Source: Planctomycetota bacterium (lineage in GTDB: Bacteria > Planctomycetota > UBA8742 > UBA2392). From it: a stretch of 64,000 nucleotides of DNA. Both the position numbers and the translations under genes were made by a program. Shown here one piece after another: positions 16,556 through 25,180 of this stretch. How positions within the stretch are numbered: position 1 is the first letter of the stretch; each line of letters starts with the position of its first letter. The notes under the pieces were generated by a model, which did not search any database, had not been told where the DNA came from, and saw only the letters and a program-made list of their open reading frames with translations. The stretch covers positions 1 to 64,000 of the forward strand of contig JAHBYA010000018.1 in NCBI GenBank assembly GCA_019636195.1, read 5' to 3'.

Positions 16556-16762
16556 ATGCACCAACCCTATGGTGAGCAACCGGATCGGCCCCCCGATTAC
16601 TCGCCGGACAGCAACCCGTTCGGGCCGGGCTACCATACCGCCGACAAGGAATTTCTTCCCACATGGCTGTGGTGGGTGCTGGGCCCGCTGGCGCTGGCCT
16701 TGACCGGCGTGGCGAGCCTGATCGTGCTGGGTATCCTTACCAGCCGGGGCCTGAGTCTTTAG
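16556..16762 (+). CDS. 68-residue single-span membrane protein after modC
   Basis: The short protein has a Pro/Asp/Tyr-rich N-terminus (EQPDRPPDYSPDSNP) and one C-terminal membrane span near residues 43-63. Its ATG follows the modC stop by one base, which suggests cotranslation and a link to molybdate uptake or simply read-through. It ends with a four-base overlap against the convergent SpoIIM-like gene. I know of no family; the coding call rests on its tight packing and clean span. Confidence 0.6.
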   Translation: MHQPYGEQPDRPPDYSPDSNPFGPGYHTADKEFLPTWLWWVLGPLALALTGVASLIVLGILTSRGLSL

Positions 16763-17715
16763 GCCGCTTGCGGCTGGCGGCGCACAGCAATCAGCCAGGC
16801 GCCGATCGCGATGGTGACAATCAGAAACAACGCATAGCGCACCTCTACCCCGACTTTGCTCTGCCGGAAAATGCCCTCAATCAGGCCAGCCAGTGCCAGC
16901 AGCGGCACACAGCCCATGGCGATGATGCTGGCATCCATGCCTGCCTTGCGCATGGCGTGCTTGCGCGAAAGTTCCCCGGGGTTCAACAGTCGGTGGCCCA
17001 TCGCCAGTCCCGCGCCGCCGCACAGCAGGATCGCGCCGAACTCAGGTATGCCGTGCGGCAGGATCCACGCAAAATACTCCACGGCGAGCCCCTTGCGCAC
17101 GAACAGCGCCGTGAACGCCCCCAGCATCAGGCCGTTCACGATCAGCAGGTACAGTGTGGGCAGGCCCAGCGCGATTCCGAACGCAAAGCACATGAAGGCC
17201 ACGCGCGTGTTGTTCTGGAACAGAAACGCGGAAAACCCGATCTCTTCGTGCAACTGTGTGTCCTGCCCGCCCAGGCCCTGGCGCAGCGCCTCTGCGCTCG
17301 TGTCGGGGTCGCGCCCGGAAGCCAGGCCGCGGTCCACAAACAGATAGTAGGTTTCGGGCGCGTACCAGACCGACGTGTACGCGATGGTCGCCGCGATCAT
17401 CGTCACCGCGACCGACAGCAGGTGATAACGCCAGTATTCGCGCACTTTGGCCGGCCAGACAAAGATCGCGCCCAGCACCACCGACTTGATGCTCGGGCGC
17501 TTGCGCCGGTACACGGCAAAGTGCGCGGTGGCCACGCTGTTTTCAATGTAATCCGCAAGCTGCCGGTCCGGGCTGAAGGCCCGCACACGGGCCAACTCTG
17601 TCGCGCTGCGGCGGTATGCGGCTGTGAAGTTTTCGACGGTATCGAGGTTCTTGGGCCTGGCGCGCGTGCGCGACCACGTCATGCCCTCATACGCCAGATA
17701 TCGCCAGCGTTCCAT
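16759..17715 (-). CDS. SpoIIM (DUF95)-family membrane protein
   Basis: The 318-residue protein has a cytoplasmic N-terminal region and about five spans, with the family blocks FLFQNNTRVAFMCFAFG and LPHGIPEFGAILLCGGAG. In non-sporulating bacteria this family sits next to RDD membrane proteins in envelope clusters of unclear role, and that is the case here. The frame is open to 17772, but this would overlap the start of the divergent RDD gene. The ATG at 17715 (MERWRYLAYEGMTW) is preferred. Confidence 0.85.
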   Translation of the reverse strand: MERWRYLAYEGMTWSRTRARPKNLDTVENFTAAYRRSATELARVRAFSPDRQLADYIENSVATAHFAVYRRKRPSIKSVVLGAIFVWPAKVREYWRYHLLSVAVTMIAATIAYTSVWYAPETYYLFVDRGLASGRDPDTSAEALRQGLGGQDTQLHEEIGFSAFLFQNNTRVAFMCFAFGIALGLPTLYLLIVNGLMLGAFTALFVRKGLAVEYFAWILPHGIPEFGAILLCGGAGLAMGHRLLNPGELSRKHAMRKAGMDASIIAMGCVPLLALAGLIEGIFRQSKVGVEVRYALFLIVTIAIGAWLIAVRRQPQAA

Positions 17716-17771
17716 CGCGCGCGTGGCCGCCGCGGATATATGATGGTGGGGCCAACCAGCCATAGGCAGCA

Positions 17772-18689
17772 ATGGACGTATCGTACCGTGCGGGCTTCAC
17801 CGACGCCACCCGGCCTGAGCCGGGGGCCGACCGCGTTGCGACGCTGCTGTATCGCCATGAAGTCCCGCTGCCTGAGGACGTGAAGGCGGCCTTTGAAGTC
17901 GCAAGCCCCTTCGCGCGGGTCAGCGCGTTCCTGATCGACCTTGGCGTGGTGGCGCTGCTGAACATCATCGTGATCGTGCTGGGCCTGATGGCGCTGGTGG
18001 GCACCGCGATGGCGGGCAGCTGGGGGCTGGGGTTTGCGCTGATCATGATCGCGTTTTTTGCGGTCAACGTCGGGTACTTCTTTCTGTTTGAGACGTTCCT
18101 GTCCGGCCAGACGCCGGGCAAAATGGCCATGAAGCTGCGCGTGATCAAGGAAGACGGTGAAGAGATCGCACCCGCGCAGGGCCTCGTGCGCAGCTTCATC
18201 CGGTTCGCGATTATCGGGCCGCTGCCCGCGCTGCTGATCGGCGGCCTGTTTTCGGTTGAGTTGCTGATGGCAGTCGCGCCGCTGAACGCGCTGGCCATCG
18301 TGATGTTCATTGACCGCAAGTCGCGCGGCCTGCCGGACCTGGTGGCGGGCACGCTGGTGATTGTTCAAAAACTGCCGACGCACAACATGCAGCGGCCGTA
18401 CGTTCCGCCGTATTTTCACCTGCCCTACCACCACTTTCCGCTGAACCACACGGAAATGAGCAAGCTCACGCCGCTGGACTACGCGCGCCTTGAAGAATTC
18501 GGCACGCGGCTCAGCACCATCAGTTCAAGCGCGCGGCAGCAGGCCGCCATGGCGGCGGCGGCTGCGCTGGCAAAACGCATGAACTACGGCAAGCCTGTTG
18601 AGCCCGAGTACGCCGAGCTGTTTCTGTTCGAGATGCACTCGGCGCTGAAGCAGCAGTTGATGCAGCTGTACCCTGACCTGTACGCCTGA
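17772..18689 (+). CDS. RDD-family membrane protein
   Basis: This 305-residue protein shows the RDD layout: ASPFARVSAFLIDLGVV (the R and D of the first span), then GQTPGKMAMKLRVI, and a third span with FIDRKSRGLPDLVAGT (R and D). A long C-terminal cytoplasmic region of about 90 residues follows. RDD proteins are envelope proteins, sometimes Na+/H+ antiporters, and are often paired with SpoIIM proteins. It is divergent from the SpoIIM gene by 56 bp, so the two share a promoter region. Its TGA stop shows that TGA normally ends translation here. Confidence 0.88.
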   Translation: MDVSYRAGFTDATRPEPGADRVATLLYRHEVPLPEDVKAAFEVASPFARVSAFLIDLGVVALLNIIVIVLGLMALVGTAMAGSWGLGFALIMIAFFAVNVGYFFLFETFLSGQTPGKMAMKLRVIKEDGEEIAPAQGLVRSFIRFAIIGPLPALLIGGLFSVELLMAVAPLNALAIVMFIDRKSRGLPDLVAGTLVIVQKLPTHNMQRPYVPPYFHLPYHHFPLNHTEMSKLTPLDYARLEEFGTRLSTISSSARQQAAMAAAAALAKRMNYGKPVEPEYAELFLFEMHSALKQQLMQLYPDLYA

Positions 18690-19553
18690 TCAAAGCGCCG
18701 CGTCGTAGCCCAGCGACTTGAGGTCCGGCCCGATCAACTTTTGCAGCCAGGCAAGCTGGTCCGGCCGCAGCTCGCGCCGGCCCCTGCCGACACTGTCTGC
18801 GTGCAGGGTCAATTCGCGCGCGAGATCAGGCTCAAGACTGACGTTCAGCAGTTCGCAAACAGGCTCAATGGCCCGCAGCGGCGCCGTAACGAGGTCTTCA
18901 AAGCGCACCTCGACGGCCTGGCCTGCACGGGCTGCCACCGCGCCGTGCCCGATGCCGGCAGTCTTCTGCCACGTTGCGGCAAACAGCGGCAGGTCGGGCG
19001 ATTTTTCGGTGTGCATGCGCGCCGCGACTACATCGACACCGTCGCGCAGCACATGCAGCAACCGGGCACGGGGAAACAGTTCCAGCAGCTCGCCCAGCAT
19101 TGCCACGTTGCCCGGCGAGTATTCGCCCCACGCGCGGCCGGACTTGCCTGCCGCAGCCGCGACAGCGGCGACCATGGACTCCAGCACCCGCGCCAGGCTG
19201 CGTCGCGGCCCGGGCTCGGATTGCAATGCGGCGCCCAGCGCGGCCGCGTGGGGCTCAAGCAGCAGCTTCCACTCGCGCTCCCAGAGAAACCAGTCCAGCA
19301 CGCCCCTGACAAGGCGCGGCCAGTCCCGGTATGCGCGCACGCGAAAGTCACACACAACTTCCGGCAGGTGCGGAAACGGCGGCGCCACGAACAGGCGGGG
19401 GTGGGCGCCCAGCAGGCGCGCCAGCAGCCCTGCGCCACTGCCCCGGGCGCCAAGCACAAAAAACGGGTCGCCCGCATAGTCGTCGGTAAGGGGCCACAAC
19501 CGCCCGTTTGACAGTTTGCGCGTGCCCCGGTACGTGATGCGCTTCCACGTCAT
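18690..19553 (-). CDS. Sulfotransferase-family protein
   Basis: The 287-residue protein has the PAPS-binding loop FFVLGARGSGAGLLARLLGAHP near the N-terminus, which is the 5'-phosphosulfate loop of the family, and a 3'-phosphate motif LLHVLRDGVDVVAA in the middle. It should move sulfate from PAPS to a sugar, peptide or lipid. It overlaps the stop of the upstream AAC(3)-like gene by four bases, so the two are coupled and may act on one product. Confidence 0.82.
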   Translation of the reverse strand: MTWKRITYRGTRKLSNGRLWPLTDDYAGDPFFVLGARGSGAGLLARLLGAHPRLFVAPPFPHLPEVVCDFRVRAYRDWPRLVRGVLDWFLWEREWKLLLEPHAAALGAALQSEPGPRRSLARVLESMVAAVAAAAGKSGRAWGEYSPGNVAMLGELLELFPRARLLHVLRDGVDVVAARMHTEKSPDLPLFAATWQKTAGIGHGAVAARAGQAVEVRFEDLVTAPLRAIEPVCELLNVSLEPDLARELTLHADSVGRGRRELRPDQLAWLQKLIGPDLKSLGYDAAL

Positions 19554-20371
19554 GGGCTCATCTTACGCCGCGCGGCCATCCACTGCGCGCCGAAATCCAC
19601 GAGTTCGCGCTGGGGCATCAGCTGGCACTTCGAGCACGCGACGGCGCCAGTCTTGACGTGTCCAGACTTAATGAAGTCCCACCCGATTTCCGGAAAGTCA
19701 GACGGGTCCAGCCGGAGGTCTTGAAAACGCACCCACTGCCGATGCTCGCCGACCATGACCGCCGCGCCCTGCTCCATGCGCGTCTTGCCCGGCCACTCGG
19801 CGCGGTACTCGGCCAGGTGCAGCGAACTGTTGGTGTCATGGCCCACGCCCAGCAGCAGCACGTGGCCTTGGAGGTCATAAACGCGCGCCAGCGGCGAATC
19901 TTCGCCGAAAGCCGAATCAAGGCGGTGGTCCTGCGTGATCGCGCGCGCGTAGCGGCCCCATGCGCACCAGCTTACCGCAGGGTGGTTGCTGCGGCGCACG
20001 TCGGGCGCGCGCCGAAAGCACTCGGCGATGGCGCCCATGGCGCGGGTAACGCTCAGGCGCGGGTCATAGGCGGGCATGTGGTCGCGGATCGTCTGCCACC
20101 ACGCTTCCGGCACCGCGGGATTGCGCCAGTCGGCGGGGTCAGAGTTGTCGGTGCTGTGGCTGGGCAGCACCAGTGTGCCGGTGTCGGTGACCGCCGCCTG
20201 CAAAGCCAGCACCACGGCATGGGCGCCGCCAACCACCCAGCCCAGCGACTTCAGCGACGAGTGCACGACCAGCGTCATGCCCGGGGCGACGCCCAGCGCC
20301 CGCAGATCGGCGGTCAGCAACTCTGCGGTCGCCGGCGATTCAGCTTTGGCGATTGCGTCAACTTCCGGCAA
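19550..20371 (-). CDS. Aminoglycoside 3-N-acetyltransferase (AAC(3)/YokD)-family protein
   Basis: The 273-residue protein follows the AAC(3) pattern: LVVHSSLKSLGWVVGG near the start, then LPSHSTD, SVTRAMGAIAECFRR, RRSNHPAVSWCAWG and LLLGVGHDTNSSLHLAE. Members acetylate an amino group with acetyl-CoA; many chromosomal ones, such as YokD, act on unknown natural substrates rather than drugs. Resistance should not be assumed. The start is a TTG at 20371 with GGGGA upstream; no ATG fits. It overlaps the sulfotransferase gene downstream and follows the zinc-ribbon gene by 21 bp, so all three may form one transcript. Confidence 0.82.
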   Translation of the reverse strand: MPEVDAIAKAESPATAELLTADLRALGVAPGMTLVVHSSLKSLGWVVGGAHAVVLALQAAVTDTGTLVLPSHSTDNSDPADWRNPAVPEAWWQTIRDHMPAYDPRLSVTRAMGAIAECFRRAPDVRRSNHPAVSWCAWGRYARAITQDHRLDSAFGEDSPLARVYDLQGHVLLLGVGHDTNSSLHLAEYRAEWPGKTRMEQGAAVMVGEHRQWVRFQDLRLDPSDFPEIGWDFIKSGHVKTGAVACSKCQLMPQRELVDFGAQWMAARRKMSP

Positions 20372-20392
20372 GATTGTCCCCGGCGGCTGCGG

Positions 20393-22219
20393 CTAGTTGT
20401 CCCACAGCTTCTGCATCTTTTCCTGCAGGTCGTGGCTGAGCTTCTGCATTTCGGCCGTCAGCTTCATCATCAGCTTCTGGTCGGTCATGTTGGCCATCAT
20501 TCTCTCGGACAACTGCTGTACTTTCTGCGAGTACTCATTCTGCAGGCGTTCCATTTCGGCGGTCTTGTCCTCGACGCGCTTTTCTTCTTCCTGCACCTTC
20601 TGCTCGGCCTGCACCACGGCTTGCTTGATCGGCAGTGTGGCTGGGCCCTGCCGCAGAAACACCGGCGGCTCAAGCTTGCGGGCCTCGTCGCGCATCGGGC
20701 GCAGCTCGTCCTGCCGCGCTCGAAAACTGTCCACAGCCGCGTTGATGCCCTCGTTCCAGACGCCAAGCAGCCTTTCCATTTCGGGGTCCAGCGGGCGTTT
20801 GGGATCGCTGTCCCAGTAGTACGGCTTGCTGGTTTCCAGCAATGCGGTGTCTTTGTTGCGGCGGATGTATTCGCGCTTGAAGCGCGCGTCCAGTGCTTCG
20901 CCGTGCGCTTTCACCCAGGCGTCGAAGGCGGGCGCAGTGCTTTCACTTTGCGCCGTGAGCAGGCCGTACATCGACCTGCGCGCTGAAAAGCCCGCGTGCT
21001 CGTGGTTCAGCCATGGGTCAAGCGCCGCAATCGCCTGCGCGTAAAGTGCGTTGTCGTGCTGCGGCGGGTCGCCCAGCACCTCGGCGGCGGCGGCGGCCCC
21101 GCCCCACGACGTGGCTTTGGCAAACAGCGCCAGCCGCTCGCGATAGTCGTCGGCGCTTTCGGCGGGCGGCACGTAGAAACATTCCAGCAGGTGGGGCACA
21201 ACTTCGGGGCGGTCGGCGCCGAGTTCGTCGATGGCTCGCCACAGCGTCTGCCACGGGTAGCGCCCGCGCAGATAGCTCTGGCGCATAGTGTACAGCGCCC
21301 AGCCCAGCACCGGCCCGGTGACGTAGAACATGCGATACAGCACGATCTGCGCGATCACGGGGTGTTCATCAAAATTGCGGCCGATCAGCGTGTTCACGCC
21401 CCATAGCGCGTGGCAGGCGTAGTCGCGGTCAAGGCTGCCCGCGTACTCGGCGGCGTCGATCAGCGTCTTGACGCACACGGCTTTGCCCAGCGCGAGCTCA
21501 GACAGCACCACGCGCTTGGCCTGCGTATCAAACACCACGCCGCAGCAGGCCTGGATCACGCCGGGCCAAAGCGTGGGGTCGCCTTCGCACAGCAGCTTGC
21601 CGACCGCGTCGCTGATGGCGGCGGCCACGGCGTCGTGGTCGGTCATTGCATGCTTCAGCAGCCACGGCAGAAAGTGCGCCGTGCTGTGGTTGATGTTGGC
21701 CCACCACTCAAAGTGCATGGCCAGCGCAAGCCGCGGCATCAACTCGGGCTCGTGCAGGATGCGCCAGACAAGCTGCTCAATGCCAACCGCCCACGGGTAA
21801 TCAAGGCGGTCGCGGCGCTGGTTTTCAAGGTCGGCCTCGGTGCGCTCTTGCGGCTCATCGACATCTTCGGTCGTGATCGCGACCAGCCGCGTTTCCAGCT
21901 TGCTTTGTGCGCCGCAGTACTTGCAGGTCTGGATGGTTTGCTCAGTGTTGGCGTCAAACTCGGCGCCGCACCCGGGGCAGGTGCACTTTTCGTAGCTGCC
22001 CTGCTTGCGCAGCCAGCGGGTGGCGCCCTTGATGTCGGGCCGTTGCAACGCGCCGGCGCTGCTTTCCATGGCGCGCAGGCGGTACTGCAGCCTGCTGCCG
22101 CCGCCGCAGAACGCGCAGCGGGTTTCGCGGCCGGATTCAGCCAGCTGCAAAGGCGCACCGCAGGTCGGGCAAATGCCGCGCCGCGCGCGGGACAATGACT
22201 CAGGAATCACGTCGTACAT
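20393..22219 (-). CDS. Double zinc-ribbon protein with helical body and coiled-coil tail
   Basis: This 608-residue protein begins with two zinc ribbons: C17-x2-C20 with C35-x2-C38, and C81-x2-C84 with C99-x2-C102. A helical, Trp-rich body of about 350 residues follows, with no catalytic motif that I recognise. The last 90 residues form a Lys/Glu/Gln-rich coiled coil (AEQKVQEEEKRVEDKTAEM). No signal sequence or spans are seen, so it is cytoplasmic. The two ribbons resemble those that bind RNA or act as structural clips. Function unknown; the gene is real by length, frame and composition. Confidence 0.75.
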   Translation of the reverse strand: MYDVIPESLSRARRGICPTCGAPLQLAESGRETRCAFCGGGSRLQYRLRAMESSAGALQRPDIKGATRWLRKQGSYEKCTCPGCGAEFDANTEQTIQTCKYCGAQSKLETRLVAITTEDVDEPQERTEADLENQRRDRLDYPWAVGIEQLVWRILHEPELMPRLALAMHFEWWANINHSTAHFLPWLLKHAMTDHDAVAAAISDAVGKLLCEGDPTLWPGVIQACCGVVFDTQAKRVVLSELALGKAVCVKTLIDAAEYAGSLDRDYACHALWGVNTLIGRNFDEHPVIAQIVLYRMFYVTGPVLGWALYTMRQSYLRGRYPWQTLWRAIDELGADRPEVVPHLLECFYVPPAESADDYRERLALFAKATSWGGAAAAAEVLGDPPQHDNALYAQAIAALDPWLNHEHAGFSARRSMYGLLTAQSESTAPAFDAWVKAHGEALDARFKREYIRRNKDTALLETSKPYYWDSDPKRPLDPEMERLLGVWNEGINAAVDSFRARQDELRPMRDEARKLEPPVFLRQGPATLPIKQAVVQAEQKVQEEEKRVEDKTAEMERLQNEYSQKVQQLSERMMANMTDQKLMMKLTAEMQKLSHDLQEKMQKLWDN

Positions 22220-22307
22220 GGCCGGCAGCGGTTATACTTTCAAGCGTGGGAAAACCGCCAGCCGCGAGGGTCGCAAACTACGCAACGAGTCGCTGTTGTT
22301 AAGGAAG

Positions 22308-22329
22308 GCCCCGGACTCGCGTCCGGGGC
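22308..22329 (-). terminator. Terminator hairpin after the second selenoprotein
   Basis: A perfect 9-bp GC stem (22308-22316 with 22321-22329) begins 10 bp past the stop at 22340. On the minus strand the loop is GCGA, a stable GNRA tetraloop. The 3' side has a short U-containing stretch only. Confidence 0.6.
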
Positions 22330-22339
22330 TGTATGCTGG

Positions 22340-22750
22340 CTAACCCTGTGCGGGTGTGGGCTTTTCCTCGGCTGGCTGCCGGGCTTTCACTTCCGCGACG
22401 TTTTTGTACGTGTAGCCGGCGTTCTTGACCGCCTTCTCCACCACGTTCTTGACCAGCAGCTGGTCCGCCTTGACGCTGATGTCCAGCACGCCGGGCTTGT
22501 CTTCCTTGAAAGTTACAGCCAGCACGCCCTCGAGCTTCTTGAGCGCTTCCGCAAGGGCCTTTGCTGACTCCTTCCAGTTCTTGTCGCCGACGTCGATGTT
22601 GAGCTGCCAGGTCTTGGCGGGGCGGCTGTCAGCGGGCGGTAACTCGGTGTCACGCACCGGTGGCTGGCGGGGGCCTCAGAACTCTCAGGCAAACCCGGGG
22701 GTGGCCGCAAAGGCGGCGAGGACAAACAAGGCGGGCAGAAGGTATCGCAT
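22340..22750 (-). CDS. Exported HMA-like selenoprotein with UxxU motif
   Basis: From ATG 22750 the frame is open to 22340 except for two TGA codons at 22685-22687 and 22676-22678. Read as Sec it makes 136 residues. Residues 1-21 are a textbook signal peptide ending GFA, and then U22-E-F-U25 follows at once. After a 20-residue linker comes a beta-alpha-beta-beta-alpha-beta HMA-like fold (about 46-115: WQLNIDVG ... LEGVLAV ... LDISVKAD ... VKNAGY) that lacks its own CxxC. The UxxU may supply the metal or redox site. An AAGGAG ribosome site six bases before this ATG strongly supports it as the true start, although the uninterrupted frame only starts at the GTG at 22657. A candidate SECIS hairpin follows. 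The alternative is a gene broken by two close stops. Confidence 0.75.
22645..22659 (-). promoter_or_regulatory. Candidate SECIS hairpin for U22 and U25
   Basis: On the minus strand a 5-bp stem CGGUG/CACCG closes a CGUGA loop. The loop starts 21 nt after the second UGA and 30 nt after the first, with G as its second base. The loop is identical to that of the hairpin at 12044-12060. The stem is short, so support is moderate. Confidence 0.5.
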
Positions 22751-22756
22751 TGGGGG

Positions 22757-22762
22757 CTCCTT
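22757..22762 (-). promoter_or_regulatory. Shine-Dalgarno that fixes the start of the second selenoprotein
   Basis: AAGGAG on the minus strand lies six bases before the ATG at 22748-22750. It argues that translation starts upstream of the two in-frame TGA codons rather than at the internal GTG at 22657. Confidence 0.8.
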
Positions 22763-22809
22763 GGCTCACAACCCTGATACGCATTTCCGCACAGAAAGGT
22801 TCCCGCTCG

Positions 22810-22839
22810 TTGCGCCTTTACTGAATCCTTGCCTAGAAT
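22810..22839 (+). promoter_or_regulatory. Possible promoter of the TPR-C39 gene
   Basis: TTGCGC (22810-22815) and TAGAAT (22834-22839) are 18 bp apart, and the gene starts 51 bp downstream. A similar CTAGAATCGGC/CTAGAATCGCT context occurs before the gene at 62606. Confidence 0.35.
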
Positions 22840-22889
22840 CGCTCCCGACGCGCGACTCATGACAGGCCAGAAGAAAGCCGAAGCTCCGA

Positions 22890-24995
22890 ATGGCATCCGA
22901 TGTGACGGCCGAATCTTTTTCAAGCCGCAAGGTCTGCCTTGCCCGCGCGCGCGAGCATTTGGGCAACCGGGCCTACCGCAGCGCCCGTAACACGCTGGCA
23001 CGCGGCGTCCGCCAGTGGCCGGACCTTGAAAGCGACCACGAGTACCGCACCGTGCTGGGGCACGTGGCATGGCGCTGCAACTGCCTGCGCGAGGCCAAGC
23101 GCCACCTGACCGTCGCCACCCGCGACGAGGACAGCCACGTCGAGGCGCGCTTTCTGCTGGGGCGCGTGCTGCTTGACATGGGGCAGGTCGAGCGCGCAAT
23201 TGATGTGCTGGACACGATCCTGCAAGACCCCGACCAGCTTGTGCCCTACCGCGTGCATGCCGGCGGCGCGCTGAGCGTCGCCTACTCGGCGCTGGGCCTG
23301 AACAAGAGCAGCCAGGACGCGCTGGAAGAAGCCGCCAGGTTCGGCCTGATCAGCGCGCAGTTGCTGGCCGATGAGGGCTTTCGCCTGTTGCGCGTGGGCG
23401 CCTATCCCGAAGCCGAGGTGCAGCTGGCCAAGGGCCTGCAGGTGGACAGCACCTGCGAAGATGCATTTTTCCGGCTGGGCAATGCGCTGTTTGTGCAGGA
23501 CAAGACCGAGCCCGCGCTTGAGGTGCTGGCGTACGGCATTGAGCAGTCGCCGGAGTACCCGCCGTTCTACAAGCTGATGAGCGAGGTTTACACTGCGCGC
23601 GGCCAGCACAAGGAAGCGGCGGCGTTTCTGAAGCGCGCGCTCGAGATCTCGCCCGAGGCCGACGACGCCGACGAGCTGCAGTTCATGCTGGCTGACGCGC
23701 TGTACCGGGCAGGGCGCCCCGACGGCGCGATCATGACCTTTCGCGACCTGTTGCAGCAGCACCCGCGTTCCCTGTTCAGGCCAACCGTACAGCTGCGCCT
23801 GAAGTCGCTGGAAAAGCGCACCGATGCCAAGCCGGTGCGACTGAAGGGTTTTCCGCGCAAGCTGCAAAAGCGCCACTACTGCGCGCCGAACACGCTGGCC
23901 AACGTGCTGACCTTCTGCGGTGTCAACACCACACAGGACGATGTAGCCGCCCGTGTCATGCGCGGTGCGGGCACACACTGGCCCGAGGTGTTCGATTACC
24001 TGAAAGACGTGGACGGCGTGGCGCACCGCGGCTTCTTCGGGACGCTGGAAGTGCTCAAGCGCTGCATTGACGCGCGCCTGCCGGTGATCACGACCGAGTA
24101 CTACGGCATGACCGGCCACGCGCTGGCGATCATCGGCTACGACGACACCGCGGAGCTGCTGATTGCACAGGACCCGCGCAACTTCGACCCCGTCGAAATC
24201 CCCTACGCCGACTTCGAGCGCTCATGGATGCACGACGACGGTTTGTGCATCGCGGTCGCGGCCGCCTCTGACCGCAAACGCCTGCCAACCCAGAGCGGCG
24301 ACGACGAGCGCCTGCTGCGCGGATTCATTGAGCTGCTGCGCAAACGCGCCGAAGACGATCCCGAGGCGCTGCTTCGAGCAGCCAGCGAGCTCAGCCAGGA
24401 AGCGCCGGAAAAGCAGGCGCCTTTGCGCATTATGGCTGAGGTCGCGCTGAGGCTGCGCTCAGGTCCGCAGTTGCTCGCGCTTTGCGACGACGCGTTGCGC
24501 AAGTGGCCGGACTGCTTCTGGGCGCTGCGCTACCGCGGCGACGCGCTGTGGATGGCCCTTGATGAAGCGGGCGCCATGCAGCAATACCGCAGGGCGCGGC
24601 GCATCGACCGCCGCGACCCCAGCCTTGCCTATGCCATGTCCGAGCTGATGTACGCCACCGGCCGCAAGCGGCGCGCCATCGCCCTGCTGCTTTCTGTGCT
24701 CGGAGAAAGTCCACTGCACCACCGCGCGCGCATGCGGCTGGCGGAGCACCTGGCTGACGGCGGCGACAACCGGGGAGCTGTCTTTCATGCAAGGCTGCTG
24801 GTTGAGTACGACCCCGATCACGCGGCGGCCAAAGAGCTGCTGGCGAAACTGGCGGGCAACACGGTCGTACGAAAGGTGTCAGAGGGCGCCAAGAAGACCG
24901 CCGAGGAGATTGCCCGTAAGCAGGACGAGTCCGCCGCCAAGGCCCAGAAGATGTCGTCAGAAGAGGACTTCGAGATCGAGCTGGAAGACATTTAG
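22890..24995 (+). CDS. TPR protein with embedded C39-like papain-fold peptidase domain
   Basis: The 701-residue protein has TPR-type helical repeats from about 10 to 310 and again from about 470 to 650. Between them sits a C39-like peptidase domain, with Cys331 in RHYCAPNTLANVL, His410 in GHALAIIGYDD and Asp428 in AQDPRN, a full catalytic set. There is no signal peptide or span, so unlike C39 exporters it is soluble and cytoplasmic. It ends in a Lys/Glu-rich tail. It may cut or modify a partner bound by the TPRs. It is divergent from the second selenoprotein, with starts 140 bp apart. Confidence 0.82.
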   Translation: MASDVTAESFSSRKVCLARAREHLGNRAYRSARNTLARGVRQWPDLESDHEYRTVLGHVAWRCNCLREAKRHLTVATRDEDSHVEARFLLGRVLLDMGQVERAIDVLDTILQDPDQLVPYRVHAGGALSVAYSALGLNKSSQDALEEAARFGLISAQLLADEGFRLLRVGAYPEAEVQLAKGLQVDSTCEDAFFRLGNALFVQDKTEPALEVLAYGIEQSPEYPPFYKLMSEVYTARGQHKEAAAFLKRALEISPEADDADELQFMLADALYRAGRPDGAIMTFRDLLQQHPRSLFRPTVQLRLKSLEKRTDAKPVRLKGFPRKLQKRHYCAPNTLANVLTFCGVNTTQDDVAARVMRGAGTHWPEVFDYLKDVDGVAHRGFFGTLEVLKRCIDARLPVITTEYYGMTGHALAIIGYDDTAELLIAQDPRNFDPVEIPYADFERSWMHDDGLCIAVAAASDRKRLPTQSGDDERLLRGFIELLRKRAEDDPEALLRAASELSQEAPEKQAPLRIMAEVALRLRSGPQLLALCDDALRKWPDCFWALRYRGDALWMALDEAGAMQQYRRARRIDRRDPSLAYAMSELMYATGRKRRAIALLLSVLGESPLHHRARMRLAEHLADGGDNRGAVFHARLLVEYDPDHAAAKELLAKLAGNTVVRKVSEGAKKTAEEIARKQDESAAKAQKMSSEEDFEIELEDI

Positions 24996-25180
24996 GCCTG
25001 GCTGTGCGCAGAGTCTCGTTGCGCAAGTTGTTCCCGGATTTCTTTCGGTGCACAGCACAATCCACGATATGATTCCGCGCCGCCGCGGGACCCACCCACG
25101 GCACTTTTGTTTGTAGAGCCATGACCTACACGAATTCGACCACGAGCAGCACCCGGATAACGACCCCGAAGAGGACCCCG

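Noticed and set aside
11517..22750. General reassignment of TGA to Trp or Gly.
   Set aside because: Many genes in the window end in TGA (for example at 2920, 14817, 15479, 18687), Trp is encoded by TGG, and ordinary domain-spanning genes do not contain internal TGA.
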